Positions 1-9,120 of a DNA stretch of 64,000 nt are shown here, piece by piece (within the stretch, counting starts at the first letter, position 1; the number at the start of each line of letters is the position of its first letter). Position numbers and translations under genes: made by a program. Below the pieces are notes generated by a model. The model was not told where the DNA came from. It ran no database searches and was given only the letters and a program-made list of their open reading frames with translations. Location: contig CP036432.1 of NCBI GenBank assembly GCA_007753675.1, forward strand, positions 4,624,394-4,688,393, in the 5' to 3' direction. The DNA is from Stieleria magnilauensis. Its GTDB lineage: Bacteria > Planctomycetota > Planctomycetia > Pirellulales > Pirellulaceae.

Positions 1-90
1 ACCGCCATTCTCGCCGTCACCCTGAGGCTCCGTCGCCCCCCCCGAACCGTTCTCTTCGTCTTGGCCGTTTTCGTCGTTTTCGTCTGCCAC
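1..90 (-). CDS. N-terminal fragment of an acidic protein, cut by window edge
   Basis: A minus-strand reading frame begins at a GTG at position 90, preceded by AGGA about seven bases upstream, and runs open to the window edge. The 30 visible residues start MADENDENGQDEENGSGG and are almost entirely Asp, Glu, Asn and Gly. That is typical of a disordered acidic N-terminal extension, so no family can be read. The rest of the gene lies outside the window. The start is inferred from composition and the ribosome-site-like sequence only. Confidence 0.4.
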   Translation of the reverse strand, partial: MADENDENGQDEENGSGGATEPQGDGENGG

Positions 91-347
91 GTGGTGTCCT
101 AGCGGAGAGGTAGAAAACCGCGGAAATCCCGGTAAATCACGGGTTCGCGCAAGCCAGAGAGTCTACCACTTGGACGCCTGATTCACAACGGTGGCAAGGC
201 CGCCGCGCAACGGCCGGCCCATGCCCTCTCGTTTGACACAGAAGAAGTTCGCGGAACGGCCCGAGCGGCCTGTCGATCTAAGCCCGCATGCGCGAGCAAG
301 GGGCCACGCGGCGCCCCTCGCTGACGTGTCGGTCGTGACGATCGGGC

Positions 348-1652
348 TTACAGCTCGCGGATCGAGAGTCCACGGAACTGGACCGCGTCACCGTGACCGG
401 CGAATCCGAAGTGTCCCTTCTTTCGGTCCTTGCCCGGATGGGCGCTGTCGGCCATGTAGTCGGTGATCTGCGACAGGTCCGTCTTCAAGATCACGGTGCC
501 ATTGAGTTCGACCGTGATGGTGCTGCCATCGACGGTAACCTCTTGAAAATTCCACTCGCCGACCGGACGCAAGAATCCTCGTGTCGCCGCCGCCATGCCA
601 TAGGCCGAACCGTGGTATTGGCGTTCGTCCAGCTTGGCATACTTAGGATGCGTGTTGTCGAGCACTTGCAACTCACACATCGCCTGGTAGGCCGGGTTGC
701 CTTCCAGCGGTGCGCGAATCGCCAGTCCGTTGTTGCCGCCGGGCGGCAAGCGGAATTCGAGTCGTGCGACGAAGTTGGCGTACTCGTTTTCGGTCAACAA
801 GTTTCCGCCCTTGCCTTTTTTGCAACCGATCGCTCCGTCGACGACTTCATAGTTGTCGGTCGCTCCGACCCAGCCGGTCAGATCGCTGCCGTTGAAAATC
901 GATTCGAACTGATTGGCGTTTTTTGCCGCAAGCGTATTGTTGGCCTCTTGGGTGCTCAGTTCTCTGATTTTCAGGTTTCGCCAACGAATCTCACCGCCGT
1001 GCGTTTGCAATTCGATCGGACCGCTGACAAACAGCGGCGATTGGCGGTCCCAAAAATTCTCCATGATCGCATGGTCGACGACCATCTGATCGTTCAGCCA
1101 AACCGTCGTCCGCGCACCGATCTGCAGAACGCGAACCGAGTTCCACTGGCCGAATGGTTTGTCGGCATGGACCAACGGATCTTTGCCCGGGGCACCCGCG
1201 CTGTTATTCCAAAGCCCACCGCTTCCCTTGTCGGCACCAAGTTTGAACTTGGCGGTTTCGGTGGAGTCCCAGATTTGAACTTGCGGGGTTCCCTTCAAAT
1301 AGATTCCGCTGTCGGCCAGCGGGACGGTCTTGTACTCCAGATACAACTCATAGTCACGGTAGTCTTGATTGGTGACCAGGTAAGCGCCGTGTCCGTCGTT
1401 GACCAGTTCACCGTTTTCGACGCGCCAGTGCTTTTCGGCATCGGCTTGCCACTCGGCCAGCTTTGCGCTGCGCTCTTCCTCGGACATTTCGGCCAACTTG
1501 ATCGGGCTGAAATGGGGACGCCCGTGCCAGCCCTCCAGGTTCTCGCCGTTGAACAGCGGCTGGAAGGCATCGGGAGATTCGGCCTGTGTGACCGGTGGCA
1601 TCGTGACGAAGGCTGCGATCGCGGCAGCAAAGACCAGGCGGGTGAGTTTCAT
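348..1652 (-). CDS. Secreted DUF1080 (3-keto-disaccharide hydrolase-like) protein, two domains
   Basis: About 434 residues. The ATG at 1652 is chosen because it gives a clean signal peptide (MKLTRLVFAAAIAAF, cleavage near TQA-ES); the open frame extends 20 codons further upstream without a sensible leader. The mature protein contains two DUF1080/concanavalin-like units. The first covers about residues 30-230 (FQPLFNGENLEGWHG ... IELQTHGGEIRWRNLKIREL) and the second about 245-434 (FESIFNGSDLTGWVG ... HFGFAGHGDAVQFRGLSIREL). The family is a beta-sandwich fold common in planctomycetes, with 3-keto-glucoside hydrolase activity shown for some members. A periplasmic or surface role in glycan breakdown is inferred. 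The next gene upstream on the same strand starts a different (ABC) unit. Confidence 0.85.
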   Translation of the reverse strand: MKLTRLVFAAAIAAFVTMPPVTQAESPDAFQPLFNGENLEGWHGRPHFSPIKLAEMSEEERSAKLAEWQADAEKHWRVENGELVNDGHGAYLVTNQDYRDYELYLEYKTVPLADSGIYLKGTPQVQIWDSTETAKFKLGADKGSGGLWNNSAGAPGKDPLVHADKPFGQWNSVRVLQIGARTTVWLNDQMVVDHAIMENFWDRQSPLFVSGPIELQTHGGEIRWRNLKIRELSTQEANNTLAAKNANQFESIFNGSDLTGWVGATDNYEVVDGAIGCKKGKGGNLLTENEYANFVARLEFRLPPGGNNGLAIRAPLEGNPAYQAMCELQVLDNTHPKYAKLDERQYHGSAYGMAAATRGFLRPVGEWNFQEVTVDGSTITVELNGTVILKTDLSQITDYMADSAHPGKDRKKGHFGFAGHGDAVQFRGLSIREL

Positions 1653-1742
1653 GGTGGGATTGATGTCTAGCGGGTAGAGAACTGGAAGGTCGATATAATA
1701 ACCAAACTTCACGTCAACAGTCCGAGCTTCAACGACAGGGCG

Positions 1743-4178
1743 TTAAAAATCGCGTCGTGCGAAGTAAACGCACGAAAGCGTTAGCATAACGGCCAAGAAC
1801 AGGCTGCAACTGACGACCGGGCGAACGATTTTCAGCTGCACCACCTCCTGCTCGTCGTTGGCCACGTCGCCGATCGCGAAGGACGTCTTACCGCTCACCA
1901 ACGCCGCGACGGTCTGGCTCAATTCCCCCGTCTGCGGTGTCAGCGTTCGCAACGGCGTGATGACGTATCGATCAACACTCCGCCAACTGGTCAGGGAGGG
2001 GCGAACGGCCCGTTCGATCGTCACGGAGGCTGTGGCGTCGGGGCCGATTGCGGCAAAGTCGATCGAATCGATGTGGTGCGCGATCGCCAGCCGACCGGAT
2101 TGCTGGTCGTACTTGATGGCCGTCACTTCGCTCTGAGGCAGGGTGACCCACTCCACCCGATCTCCGCTGCGCGTCGCGACCCGGACGCTGCCGTCGGTCG
2201 TCAGCAAAGCGAATCGATCGGTCGCCCCCAATCCCTCTGCGGCCACGACCGTCTGGTCGTCCGGCGAGGGGAACTCGGCCAACAACGCCAGCGAGTCGGC
2301 CTGGTACCAACGGACCGGCTCGTCGTCACGGGCAAGCAACACCGACCGGCCCGCCGCCGCCATCGTCGCCCGCGCCGCGTCATTGTCGTCCAACATCAGA
2401 TCCGCGGCCAACGTCGCCGTCGCCCCTTGCGCGTCGTCACCGCCACCACCGCCGCCGCCACCGGGCAACTCCAGTCGCATCAACCGTCCGCGGGCGTAAA
2501 CGACCAGCGACCGGCCATCGGGAAGCACATCCAGTCGCACCGGATCGGTCAGCGTGACTCCCTTGGGCAAGATCACGCGAAAGGCTTCGGTCGCACCGCC
2601 CTGCATTCGAATCAAGTCGGTGATCCAAGCCGTGACCCCGATGTTGGACACCTCGATGTCCGGCGATCCGTCTTCCGCTTCGGAATCAGTGCCCGAGTCA
2701 GTGGTTCGATCGTCGGACGTTTGGTCCGGTTCGTCATCCTCGATCCCCGATTCGTCTAACACTTGCTGAATGGTCGTCGCCATCAGCCCGGTGTTGTTCA
2801 ATGCGATCAGGCGGTTGCCGACAACCAGCAATCGACGCGTGCCGTTGGGCAGTCGCAATCCCGGGTTGGGCTTCCAGTCCTTGGACCGATCGAGCACCAA
2901 CAAGTCCAGCGATCCGCTGCCGTACAGATTGAATCGGCCACCCCGGATGCGCGCCGTCGCGATCTTTCCGGGGGCGATGCGAACCGGAGGCACGATCAAA
3001 TCACGGCGTCGGAAATCGCCTTCGATTACATCGGCCCATTGATTCGATTCGCTGTCGAACCGCTTCAGTTCGCCGCCACGCGTCGCGATCACGATGTCTT
3101 GACCATCAAAGGACAGCTGCGAGATACGGTCGGGTGCGCGAACGAGTGCGTCAAAGTATCCGCCGATCAGTCCGATCACCAACACGAAGGCGCCGAACAT
3201 GCAGGTCACACCGATCGACAGAATCGGAGAGCGCCAGCGCAGCCCGGCGAGCAAGGAGACACTGAAGAACACCGCAAACAAAAACACCGCCACCGGGATG
3301 CACCACAACACCCGCGCGTTCCAAATGTCCAGCCGAAAGCCGGAGATCAACCACAGGCCGATCACCAATTGGCTGACGCAGAGAAAGACGAACGCACAAC
3401 CGCCGATGAACTTTGACAACAGCAACATCGTTCGCGAGATCGGCTTGCTCAACAACAGGTGCAACGATCCCGGTTGCAGCATGTCGGGAATGATCGACGC
3501 GGTGACCAAGATGCCTAGAAAGATCAACGCAAAACCGAGCAACCAATCCATCATGATCGGGACGACAAACTGATTGATCAGCGAAACGAATTGTTCTTTG
3601 CCGATCAGAAAGAAGGCCGGAAAGTCGAAGCCCGCGTAGGACAGGGTGATGGACCGCGCCGACATCGCGGTGAAGACGCCCGGCAACGCCGCTTCGATCC
3701 GCAACCGCGCCCGTCGGCGACGTTCCGGTTCACTGATTTCATCGTCCGGGATCTCGTCCAACTCGCGAAGCTCGCGCAGCCGGACCGTCGTTCGCCACGC
3801 TTCGGCATCGTACCAGTCTTCGTTGTCCAGGGACTCGTTGAGAGAATCGGCCAGCGCCCCCTTGTCGATCCGAACGTCTTCGCCGCGGGCGACCTGGCGA
3901 AGCTTCCGTTTGATGTCTTCGGGAAAGGTACGGGCAAGTCGCCCCAGGGCCGTTTCTGATTCCTCGGGATCGACCAGCCCCCGCGCGAGCATCGCCTTCA
4001 TCTGCGTCCCGTTGTCCAAGTCGAACCAACGAAACGTCGTCGTATAATCCTCGTGGTATCCGATCGGTGCCAGCGCGGCCAAGAAGATCCAAATCGCCAC
4101 CATCGCGATCCAGAGGATCCGCGACGAAAGTGCCGAATGAAACGAGTCCGCGATCACGGCCAAATAAGGTTTGATCAT
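1743..4178 (-). CDS. ABC-2 type permease with large extracytoplasmic propeller-like insertion
   Basis: 811 residues, translationally coupled (ATGA overlap) behind the ATPase gene. TM1 lies at about residues 20-40. Four more helices follow at about 205-230, 252-280, 289-315 and 319-343, and a last one at about 785-807. This resembles an ABC-2/NosY-type permease. Between the fifth and last helices sits about 440 residues of repeated short beta-like segments (for example DGQDIVIATRGGELKRFD, GRSLVVYARGRLMRLEL, TDGSVRVATRSGDRVEW) that look like propeller blades. It is interrupted by an acidic Asp/Glu/Ser/Thr stretch and an eight-glycine run (encoded near 2440-2464). Typical family members are about 250-500 residues, so this is unusually long. 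The substrate is unknown. Confidence 0.8.
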   Translation of the reverse strand: MIKPYLAVIADSFHSALSSRILWIAMVAIWIFLAALAPIGYHEDYTTTFRWFDLDNGTQMKAMLARGLVDPEESETALGRLARTFPEDIKRKLRQVARGEDVRIDKGALADSLNESLDNEDWYDAEAWRTTVRLRELRELDEIPDDEISEPERRRRARLRIEAALPGVFTAMSARSITLSYAGFDFPAFFLIGKEQFVSLINQFVVPIMMDWLLGFALIFLGILVTASIIPDMLQPGSLHLLLSKPISRTMLLLSKFIGGCAFVFLCVSQLVIGLWLISGFRLDIWNARVLWCIPVAVFLFAVFFSVSLLAGLRWRSPILSIGVTCMFGAFVLVIGLIGGYFDALVRAPDRISQLSFDGQDIVIATRGGELKRFDSESNQWADVIEGDFRRRDLIVPPVRIAPGKIATARIRGGRFNLYGSGSLDLLVLDRSKDWKPNPGLRLPNGTRRLLVVGNRLIALNNTGLMATTIQQVLDESGIEDDEPDQTSDDRTTDSGTDSEAEDGSPDIEVSNIGVTAWITDLIRMQGGATEAFRVILPKGVTLTDPVRLDVLPDGRSLVVYARGRLMRLELPGGGGGGGGDDAQGATATLAADLMLDDNDAARATMAAAGRSVLLARDDEPVRWYQADSLALLAEFPSPDDQTVVAAEGLGATDRFALLTTDGSVRVATRSGDRVEWVTLPQSEVTAIKYDQQSGRLAIAHHIDSIDFAAIGPDATASVTIERAVRPSLTSWRSVDRYVITPLRTLTPQTGELSQTVAALVSGKTSFAIGDVANDEQEVVQLKIVRPVVSCSLFLAVMLTLSCVYFARRDF

Positions 4179-5179
4179 GACAGCACCTCCTCGCCGGCAG
4201 CCTCCTCGCCGACAACCTCCTCGACTGAGTCCGTTCCCACCAGACGCATGAACGTTTCCTCCAAGGACTCACGACGCACTTCCAATCGAGCGATCGATTG
4301 ATCGTTTCGCCGCAGTTGGTCCACGATCGCATTGATCTGATCCTGGTCAACGACCGCGATCGACAAACGGAACGCCTCGCGAACTCGGGTCGATTCGATG
4401 TCGACCGTGATGGAGTCGCCGAAGATCGCCTGCCAATCCGGTTCGACGTCGCCGGGCACTTCGACGATCAGCTTTTGTTGGTCGCGGTGCGCCAGTTCAT
4501 CGATCGGTCCGATCGCTTTGATTTCGCCCTTGGCCAGGATCGCCACTCGCGTGCAAACCATCTCCACTTCCTGCAGGATGTGGCTGTTGAGGAAAATCGT
4601 CTTGCCGCTGTCACGCAACCGATCGATCACTTTGCGGACTTCGTTGCGGCCGACCGGATCGAGCCCGTCGGTCGGTTCATCCAGGACCAGCAGATCGGGG
4701 TCATGCAGCAGCGCCTGGGCGAGTCCGAGACGCTGGTACATTCCCTTGCTGAACCGACGGACCGACTCGCGATCACGTCCTTCGAGCCCGACCAGTTTCA
4801 GCAACTCGTCGCTGCGCGAGTGGATTTCGGCCGCGGTCATGCCACTCATTCGGCCGTAGTAACGGAGCGCCGATCGCGCCGAGTGATGGCGATCGACGCG
4901 TAACGATTCCGGCAGATAACCGACGCGCGAGCGGGCGGCGGAGCTGCCGATCGGTTGCCCGAGCAATCGGGCATGGCCGCCGGAGGGTTTGACCACGCCC
5001 AACAGCATTTTGATCAGGGTCGTCTTCCCGGCGCCGTTGGGGCCGAGCAAGCCGAACACCTCGCCCGGAAAAGCTTGCAGCGAAACGCCGCGAACGGCAT
5101 CGATGCGGCGGCGTCCGGTCAGCGACAGACTGCGATACGTTTTTCGCAGCTGATGGACATCAACGATGGGGTCTGGCAC
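4175..5179 (-). CDS. ABC transporter ATP-binding protein
   Basis: 334 residues from a GTG start. Walker A is GPNGAGKTT (about residues 46-54), the signature is FSKGMYQRLGLAQAL and Walker B is LLVLDEPTDGLD, followed by the H-loop region LNSHILQEVEMVC. The C-terminal 100 residues after the ATPase core are the usual extension of the CcmA/NatA-type ABC-2 exporters. The stop codon overlaps the start of the permease gene by four bases (ATGA), so the two form one exporter operon. It energises the 811-residue permease; whether the pair exports a molecule or acts in gliding/lipid functions cannot be read from sequence. Confidence 0.92.
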   Translation of the reverse strand: MPDPIVDVHQLRKTYRSLSLTGRRRIDAVRGVSLQAFPGEVFGLLGPNGAGKTTLIKMLLGVVKPSGGHARLLGQPIGSSAARSRVGYLPESLRVDRHHSARSALRYYGRMSGMTAAEIHSRSDELLKLVGLEGRDRESVRRFSKGMYQRLGLAQALLHDPDLLVLDEPTDGLDPVGRNEVRKVIDRLRDSGKTIFLNSHILQEVEMVCTRVAILAKGEIKAIGPIDELAHRDQQKLIVEVPGDVEPDWQAIFGDSITVDIESTRVREAFRLSIAVVDQDQINAIVDQLRRNDQSIARLEVRRESLEETFMRLVGTDSVEEVVGEEAAGEEVLS

Positions 5180-5290
5180 GGCGGATCTTCAATGAGTGGC
5201 GGCGTGCCGACCAGTATAACGCCGGGTCTTGAAATCCGCCCGGGTGCCCCGACAACGACCCGCACTAGCGAGGCGCCGCGTCGCGGACGT

Positions 5291-5737
5291 TTATCCGGAA
5301 ACCGAGCTGATCATCAGATAGCCCAGCCAAACGACGGATACGGCGATCACGGCGGCAGCCAACAAACGGTGCCCCGGGTGACGCCAGTCCGGGCGTTGGA
5401 CTTCGCGCTCATACAGGCTGCGAAACCGCTCACGCTGGTTCTCCGTCGTGAACACCCCGTCTTCGACCAACTCGTTCAAGCCGAATTGAGTCGAGTACTC
5501 CACGACTCCATAGACGCGGTGACGGCGATCCAGTTCGTCGACCCCGACGCCCTCGAAGTACCAGAGTTGGTTACCGAACTCGGTCTCCGTCTCGGCGCGG
5601 TTGTCGATGCAACGCAACTGCAAGATCTCGCTGCGTTGGGGGCAAAAGCGAGCGCGGATCATGGCACGATTGCAATCGAGCCTGACCTGGCGGATGGTCG
5701 CTTCTGAAAACCGGATGACCTGGACGTGGCTATTCAT
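5291..5737 (-). CDS. Hypothetical tail-anchored protein
   Basis: 148 residues, ATG start preceded by a good Shine-Dalgarno sequence (AGAGAGGG, about five bases upstream). The first 120 residues are soluble and charged with three cysteines (C22, C33, C43). A single hydrophobic segment LLAAAVIAVSVVWLGYLMI close to the C-terminus predicts a tail-anchored membrane protein with its bulk in the cytoplasm. No family is recognised. It ends about 110 bases from the ABC ATPase gene on the same strand, so it could be upstream in the same transcript. Confidence 0.65.
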   Translation of the reverse strand: MNSHVQVIRFSEATIRQVRLDCNRAMIRARFCPQRSEILQLRCIDNRAETETEFGNQLWYFEGVGVDELDRRHRVYGVVEYSTQFGLNELVEDGVFTTENQRERFRSLYEREVQRPDWRHPGHRLLAAAVIAVSVVWLGYLMISSVSG

Positions 5738-6050
5738 AGATCCCTCTCTTCATTTCCCGCCTAGTGGAAACTAAATTCACTTAATCCGATTATTGCCGGG
5801 AACCTAAGTTCCGTCATGGTCAGAAAACCAAAAAAGCGGACCGAATCTTGATTTTTTAAGATGGGTCGCTTCGGCGTCGGTCAAACTGGCGGATCCTCGT
5901 CGTCTTTGTCGGTTCAAAATCGGCCTTGAATGAACACGTGCACAGACTTTTTGCGGCTCCCCGAAATGGGGTGCGGTTAGCACAAAGACGTCGGGCGTTA
6001 AACTGGCCCGCGACTCCGGTTTCTTCTCCGCTCCCCCTTTCCGACTAGAC
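5738..6050. other. Divergent intergenic region
   Basis: About 310 bases between the divergent tail-anchored protein and the histidine kinase. It must hold promoters for both. No palindromic operator, repeat or small gene stood out; open frames here have no ribosome site or recognisable product. Confidence 0.4.
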
Positions 6051-6986
6051 ATGCTCGAACGTCGTTCCCTGCGGGCGCCCGTCACACTGGGCGTCGTCCT
6101 GATCGTCCTGGTCGTGATCCTCGGTGCGATCTGGGCGATCTCCAGCTTCATCGGATCCGAACGCAGCGGGCTGTTCTGGACGCTGTTTATTCTGGGCAGC
6201 CTGTTGCTGCTGAGCATCCTGGCCGGCGTGATCGTCTACCTGACGCTGACTATCAAAGCCGTCCGCTTGAATCAACGGCAATCCAATTTCATCGACTCGG
6301 TCACCCATGAATTGAAAAGCCCGATCGCGTCGTTGAAGCTGTACCTGCAGACCATGTCGCGACACAGCGTCGATGAGTCGCAGCAACGCGATTTCCATCG
6401 CATCATGTTGGATGACGTCGAGCGACTCGACGCCCTGATCAACCACCTGCTCGATGCGGCGCGGATCGATCGCGGCAACGAGCCCGAGGACGACGAGGTG
6501 TTCCGGCTTGACCAATTACTGGCCGAATGCGGCGAAGCGGCGTGCATGCGTTACCGGTTGCCGGTCGAAACGGTTCGAATCGATTGCCCGCCGGTGACGA
6601 TCCGCAGCCAATCGGTGCAGCTGGAAATCCTGTTTCGAAACTTGATCGACAATGCCATCAAGTACGGCGGTTCGCCTCCCGAAGTCATCGTGTCGATTCG
6701 CCCGGTCGAAGGCAAAGAGGATCAAGTGGTCGTCTCGATCACCGACAACGGCGCGGGGATTCCGTACGACAAACGCCGCAAGATCTTCGGGCGTTTTGTG
6801 CGGCTGGGCAACGAGCTTGAACGCAGCACGCCCGGCACCGGCCTGGGGCTCTACCTGGTGCGGACGGTCAGTAAAGCCGTCGGGGCGAGCGTGCGGATTC
6901 GCGGCCGACGTGAAATCGATGGGGTCGCCGGAACCGTTTTTGAAGTCACAATGAAACAAGCGGTCTCGGACGTGCCGACGGAATGA
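6051..6986 (+). CDS. Sensor histidine kinase without periplasmic domain
   Basis: 311 residues. Two adjacent membrane helices (about residues 13-35 and 42-67) are joined by only a few residues, so there is essentially no extracytoplasmic sensor domain. This suggests sensing of the membrane itself or of a partner. The HisKA domain carries the H-box SVTHELKSP with phosphoacceptor His86. The ATPase domain has the N-box RNLIDNAIKYGG, G1 DNGAGIP, F-box and G2 GTGLGLYL. It phosphorylates the OmpR-type regulator encoded 82 bases downstream. The pair is a complete two-component system; the input signal is unknown. Confidence 0.92.
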   Translation: MLERRSLRAPVTLGVVLIVLVVILGAIWAISSFIGSERSGLFWTLFILGSLLLLSILAGVIVYLTLTIKAVRLNQRQSNFIDSVTHELKSPIASLKLYLQTMSRHSVDESQQRDFHRIMLDDVERLDALINHLLDAARIDRGNEPEDDEVFRLDQLLAECGEAACMRYRLPVETVRIDCPPVTIRSQSVQLEILFRNLIDNAIKYGGSPPEVIVSIRPVEGKEDQVVVSITDNGAGIPYDKRRKIFGRFVRLGNELERSTPGTGLGLYLVRTVSKAVGASVRIRGRREIDGVAGTVFEVTMKQAVSDVPTE

Positions 6987-7068
6987 CACGGCACCAAATG
7001 CCCCGCACCAGGATGGCCGCCCGACCAGACGCGTTTCCCGTTCTCGTTTCCACGTAGTTATTGTCGCC

Positions 7069-7836
7069 ATGCGCCCGCATATCCTTGTCGTCGAAGATGA
7101 AAAGCACTTGGGGGTCGGGATCAAGTACAACCTTGAAGCCGACAACTATCGTGTCACGTTGGTCGAAGATGGGCCGACGGCGTTACGCTTGATCGATGCA
7201 TCCAACGAACCGATTCATTTGATCGTCTTGGATCTGATGCTGCCCGGGATGAGCGGTTACACGGTTTGCGAGACGATCCGAGACGCTGGCGTCACCACCC
7301 CGGTCCTGATGCTGTCGGCCCGCACGCTGGCCGAAGATCGCGCCCGGGGTTTTGACGTGGGGGCCAATCAGTACATGAACAAGCCGTTCGAACTGGATGA
7401 ATTACTCAGCCGGGTGAAAAACCTGCTCCAACACTCCCAGGCATCGTCGGCAAACGCGTCGCCGCGCCGCATCCGCGAGTCGATCGAACAGATCGCGTTC
7501 GGCGATGTCTCGGCGCACTTCCTCAATCACGAAGTCACCGTCGGGGGCAAGTCGGTGCCGATGACACCCAAACAGTTGAAGCTGCTGCGGTACTTCGTGG
7601 AAAACCCCGACCGCGTGATCAGCCGCAGCGAATTGCTGAGCGAAGTCTGGGAGATCAGCGGGAATCTGCAAACCCGCGCCGTCGACCAAACCGTCGCGCA
7701 GCTACGCAAGATCATCGAACCCGATAGCAGCCAACCGGTGCACCTGCTGACGATCCGCGACGCGGGGTATCGCTTTATCCTGGGGCCGGCGAATGCAAAG
7801 CAGGAACAAAACGTCGAAGAAGAAACAGACCAGTAA
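7069..7836 (+). CDS. OmpR/PhoB-family response regulator
   Basis: 255 residues. The receiver domain (residues 4-118) has the acidic pair E9/D10, phosphoacceptor D55 in VLDLMLPG, the conserved Ser in MLSARTL and K105 in MNKPFE. A linker of about 25 residues follows, then a winged-helix Trans_reg_C domain (about 150-240, motif VPMTPKQLKLLRYF ... VDQTVAQLRKII ... IRDAGYRF). It lies 82 bases behind the kinase and is its presumed partner. The C-terminal tail is charged (KQEQNVEEETDQ). Target genes are not evident; the gene next downstream is separated by a minus-strand RNA-like element. Confidence 0.93.
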   Translation: MRPHILVVEDEKHLGVGIKYNLEADNYRVTLVEDGPTALRLIDASNEPIHLIVLDLMLPGMSGYTVCETIRDAGVTTPVLMLSARTLAEDRARGFDVGANQYMNKPFELDELLSRVKNLLQHSQASSANASPRRIRESIEQIAFGDVSAHFLNHEVTVGGKSVPMTPKQLKLLRYFVENPDRVISRSELLSEVWEISGNLQTRAVDQTVAQLRKIIEPDSSQPVHLLTIRDAGYRFILGPANAKQEQNVEEETDQ

Positions 7837-8031
7837 CCGCGGTCGCTGATGCGTTGCCCGACGTGGGGTCAGCTTCCAGCTTGCCTGCCTGGAAGCGTCA
7901 GCTTCCCGCTTCTGCGAGGCACACTCGCAACCGCCAGCCTATAGGCTTGTTCATTGAATCAGCCGTTTGGCCACGGGGCATCACAGACCGAGAGCGTGGT
8001 ACGACAAACCGATCGAGCAGGACCGGCGCAT

Positions 8032-8240
8032 AAAAAAAAGCCCCCGGTCCAGTACGAGATCCTAGGGGGGCGGAGGATAACGCGCTATGGGACCGGGAGC
8101 CGGTGGATTTTCGGGTGAGTGGATTGCCACTCGATTCGGTTCGACGCGGTCCCTTGCTTCCTTGCCGGGACCTGCCGAACGCTTGCCAGTTTCTCGCCGC
8201 CTTCACCGCCACACAAGATTCGATCCGTCGAATCCGTGCC
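8032..8240 (-). ncRNA. Candidate structured non-coding RNA ending in a terminator-like hairpin
   Basis: Reading the minus strand from about 8240 down to 8032 there are four well-formed hairpins. They are 7 bp with a 4-base loop (8217-8234); GTTCG-GGTCCC/GGGACC-CGAAC around a purine-rich 13-base loop (8139-8180); 6 bp with a 4-base loop (8117-8132); and an outer 8-bp stem CCCGGTCC/GGACCGGG (8043-8050 with 8090-8097) enclosing a second hairpin ATCCT/AGGAT. The last stem is followed on the minus strand by eight U (8032-8039), as in an intrinsic terminator. No protein gene on the minus strand ends here, so the transcript would be a free RNA. The 5' end is not defined and could lie as far up as about 8420. 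The loop CAGGTCC...GGAAGCA recalls SRP RNA domain IV, but its flanks do not pair as in SRP. Confidence 0.45.
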
Positions 8241-8675
8241 GTACGATTTGTCCGCAGCTACCGAAGAATCGATCAATGAATTCCAAGGTGCCAGTGCAGG
8301 ATCACGCCAGCGAGTCGCTTCGATCACCGGGCTTTGGCTTGGCTCACGGCCAAGTGTCCCAGCGATGGGCGGAAGATACGGGCGCCCCTTCGCAGCGGTC
8401 AAGGCGGATCATGCGCGGATCAGAAATTGTTTTCTTGAATGTATTTGCTAGCAATTTGCGGACTGTCCGTCAGCAGCCACCGACGGCATCGCCTGCACGC
8501 GTCAAGCCTGTTGCGATCGTTCGAGCAAGCGTTTGGAATGTAACAATTCGTCTCAAATCGACTTGTCAGATGATGTTTGGAACGTTCGATTTTTAACAAA
8601 TTCCTGTAGGCAATTTCCTTGCTATGTGTGATATTTGATTATTCAGCCAATCACCACTGACGACAGAATTCATTC

Positions 8676-8897
8676 ATGACAACGATGCAAGCCCAAGAGA
8701 TCGTCACAGCGGCTTCAGCGCTTCTCGCGAAGAGCTCGGTCCAGGAACTTCGTTCACTCCGCGTGGATGAAGATGCCAATGAGCTGCGGCTTCGCGGCAA
8801 GGTTCGCAGCTTCTATCACAAGCAGTTGGCCCAAGAGGCGGTGCTGCCCGTTGCCGGGTCGTTGCAAGTGGTCAACCACGTGGACGTTCACAACTAG
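8676..8897 (+). CDS. Small BON-domain-like protein
   Basis: 73 residues. The pattern is that of a single BON unit: an N-terminal helix (AQEIVTAASALLAKSS), then strand-helix-strand ending in VVNHVDVHN, with the typical central ELRLRGKVRSFYHKQLAQEAV. BON domains bind membranes or phospholipids and usually occur in periplasmic proteins, but this copy has no signal peptide, so a cytoplasmic role is likelier. It stands alone between the RNA candidate and a convergent phosphodiesterase gene. The upstream 150 bases are noticeably AT-rich, consistent with its own promoter. Confidence 0.65.
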   Translation: MTTMQAQEIVTAASALLAKSSVQELRSLRVDEDANELRLRGKVRSFYHKQLAQEAVLPVAGSLQVVNHVDVHN

Positions 8898-8916
8898 TCA
8901 AACACAGCTCAATTCC

Positions 8917-8976
8917 CAAGTAGTGGACGAGGCGACGAGTCCCCGGTTTCCAAGTAGTGGACGAGGCGACGAGTCC
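8917..8976. repeat. Tandem direct repeat, 26-bp unit, 34-bp period
   Basis: The sequence CAAGTAGTGGACGAGGCGAC followed by GAGTCC occurs at 8917-8942 and again at 8951-8976, directly after the BON-like gene. Function is not evident. Confidence 0.8.
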
Positions 8977-9120
8977 TCCGTAGTCGGCACACTGGCGACC
9001 GCCTACCCGAAAACGAACGTGCCGCAGAAACGCGGTCAGGTGCCAAAATTGCGAAGCACCCTTGGGTGCCATTTGGGTTTTGGTACCAGCCCCCTTTTCG
9101 GCGCCTTTTATCGGCGCCTT

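Noticed and set aside
295-322. AGGGGC/GCCCCT hairpin after the DUF1080 gene as an intrinsic terminator
   Set aside because: A stem exists but no U-run follows on the minus strand, so it was not called.
393-1670. Long plus-strand open frame opposite the DUF1080 gene
   Set aside because: It is a GC-rich shadow of the minus-strand gene, which has a signal peptide and two recognisable domains.
8139-8180. SRP RNA (4.5S) domain IV resemblance
   Set aside because: CAGGTCC...GGAAGCA matches loosely, but GGTCCC/GGGACC and GTTCG/CGAAC pairing gives a different hairpin and the SRP helix beyond the loop cannot form.
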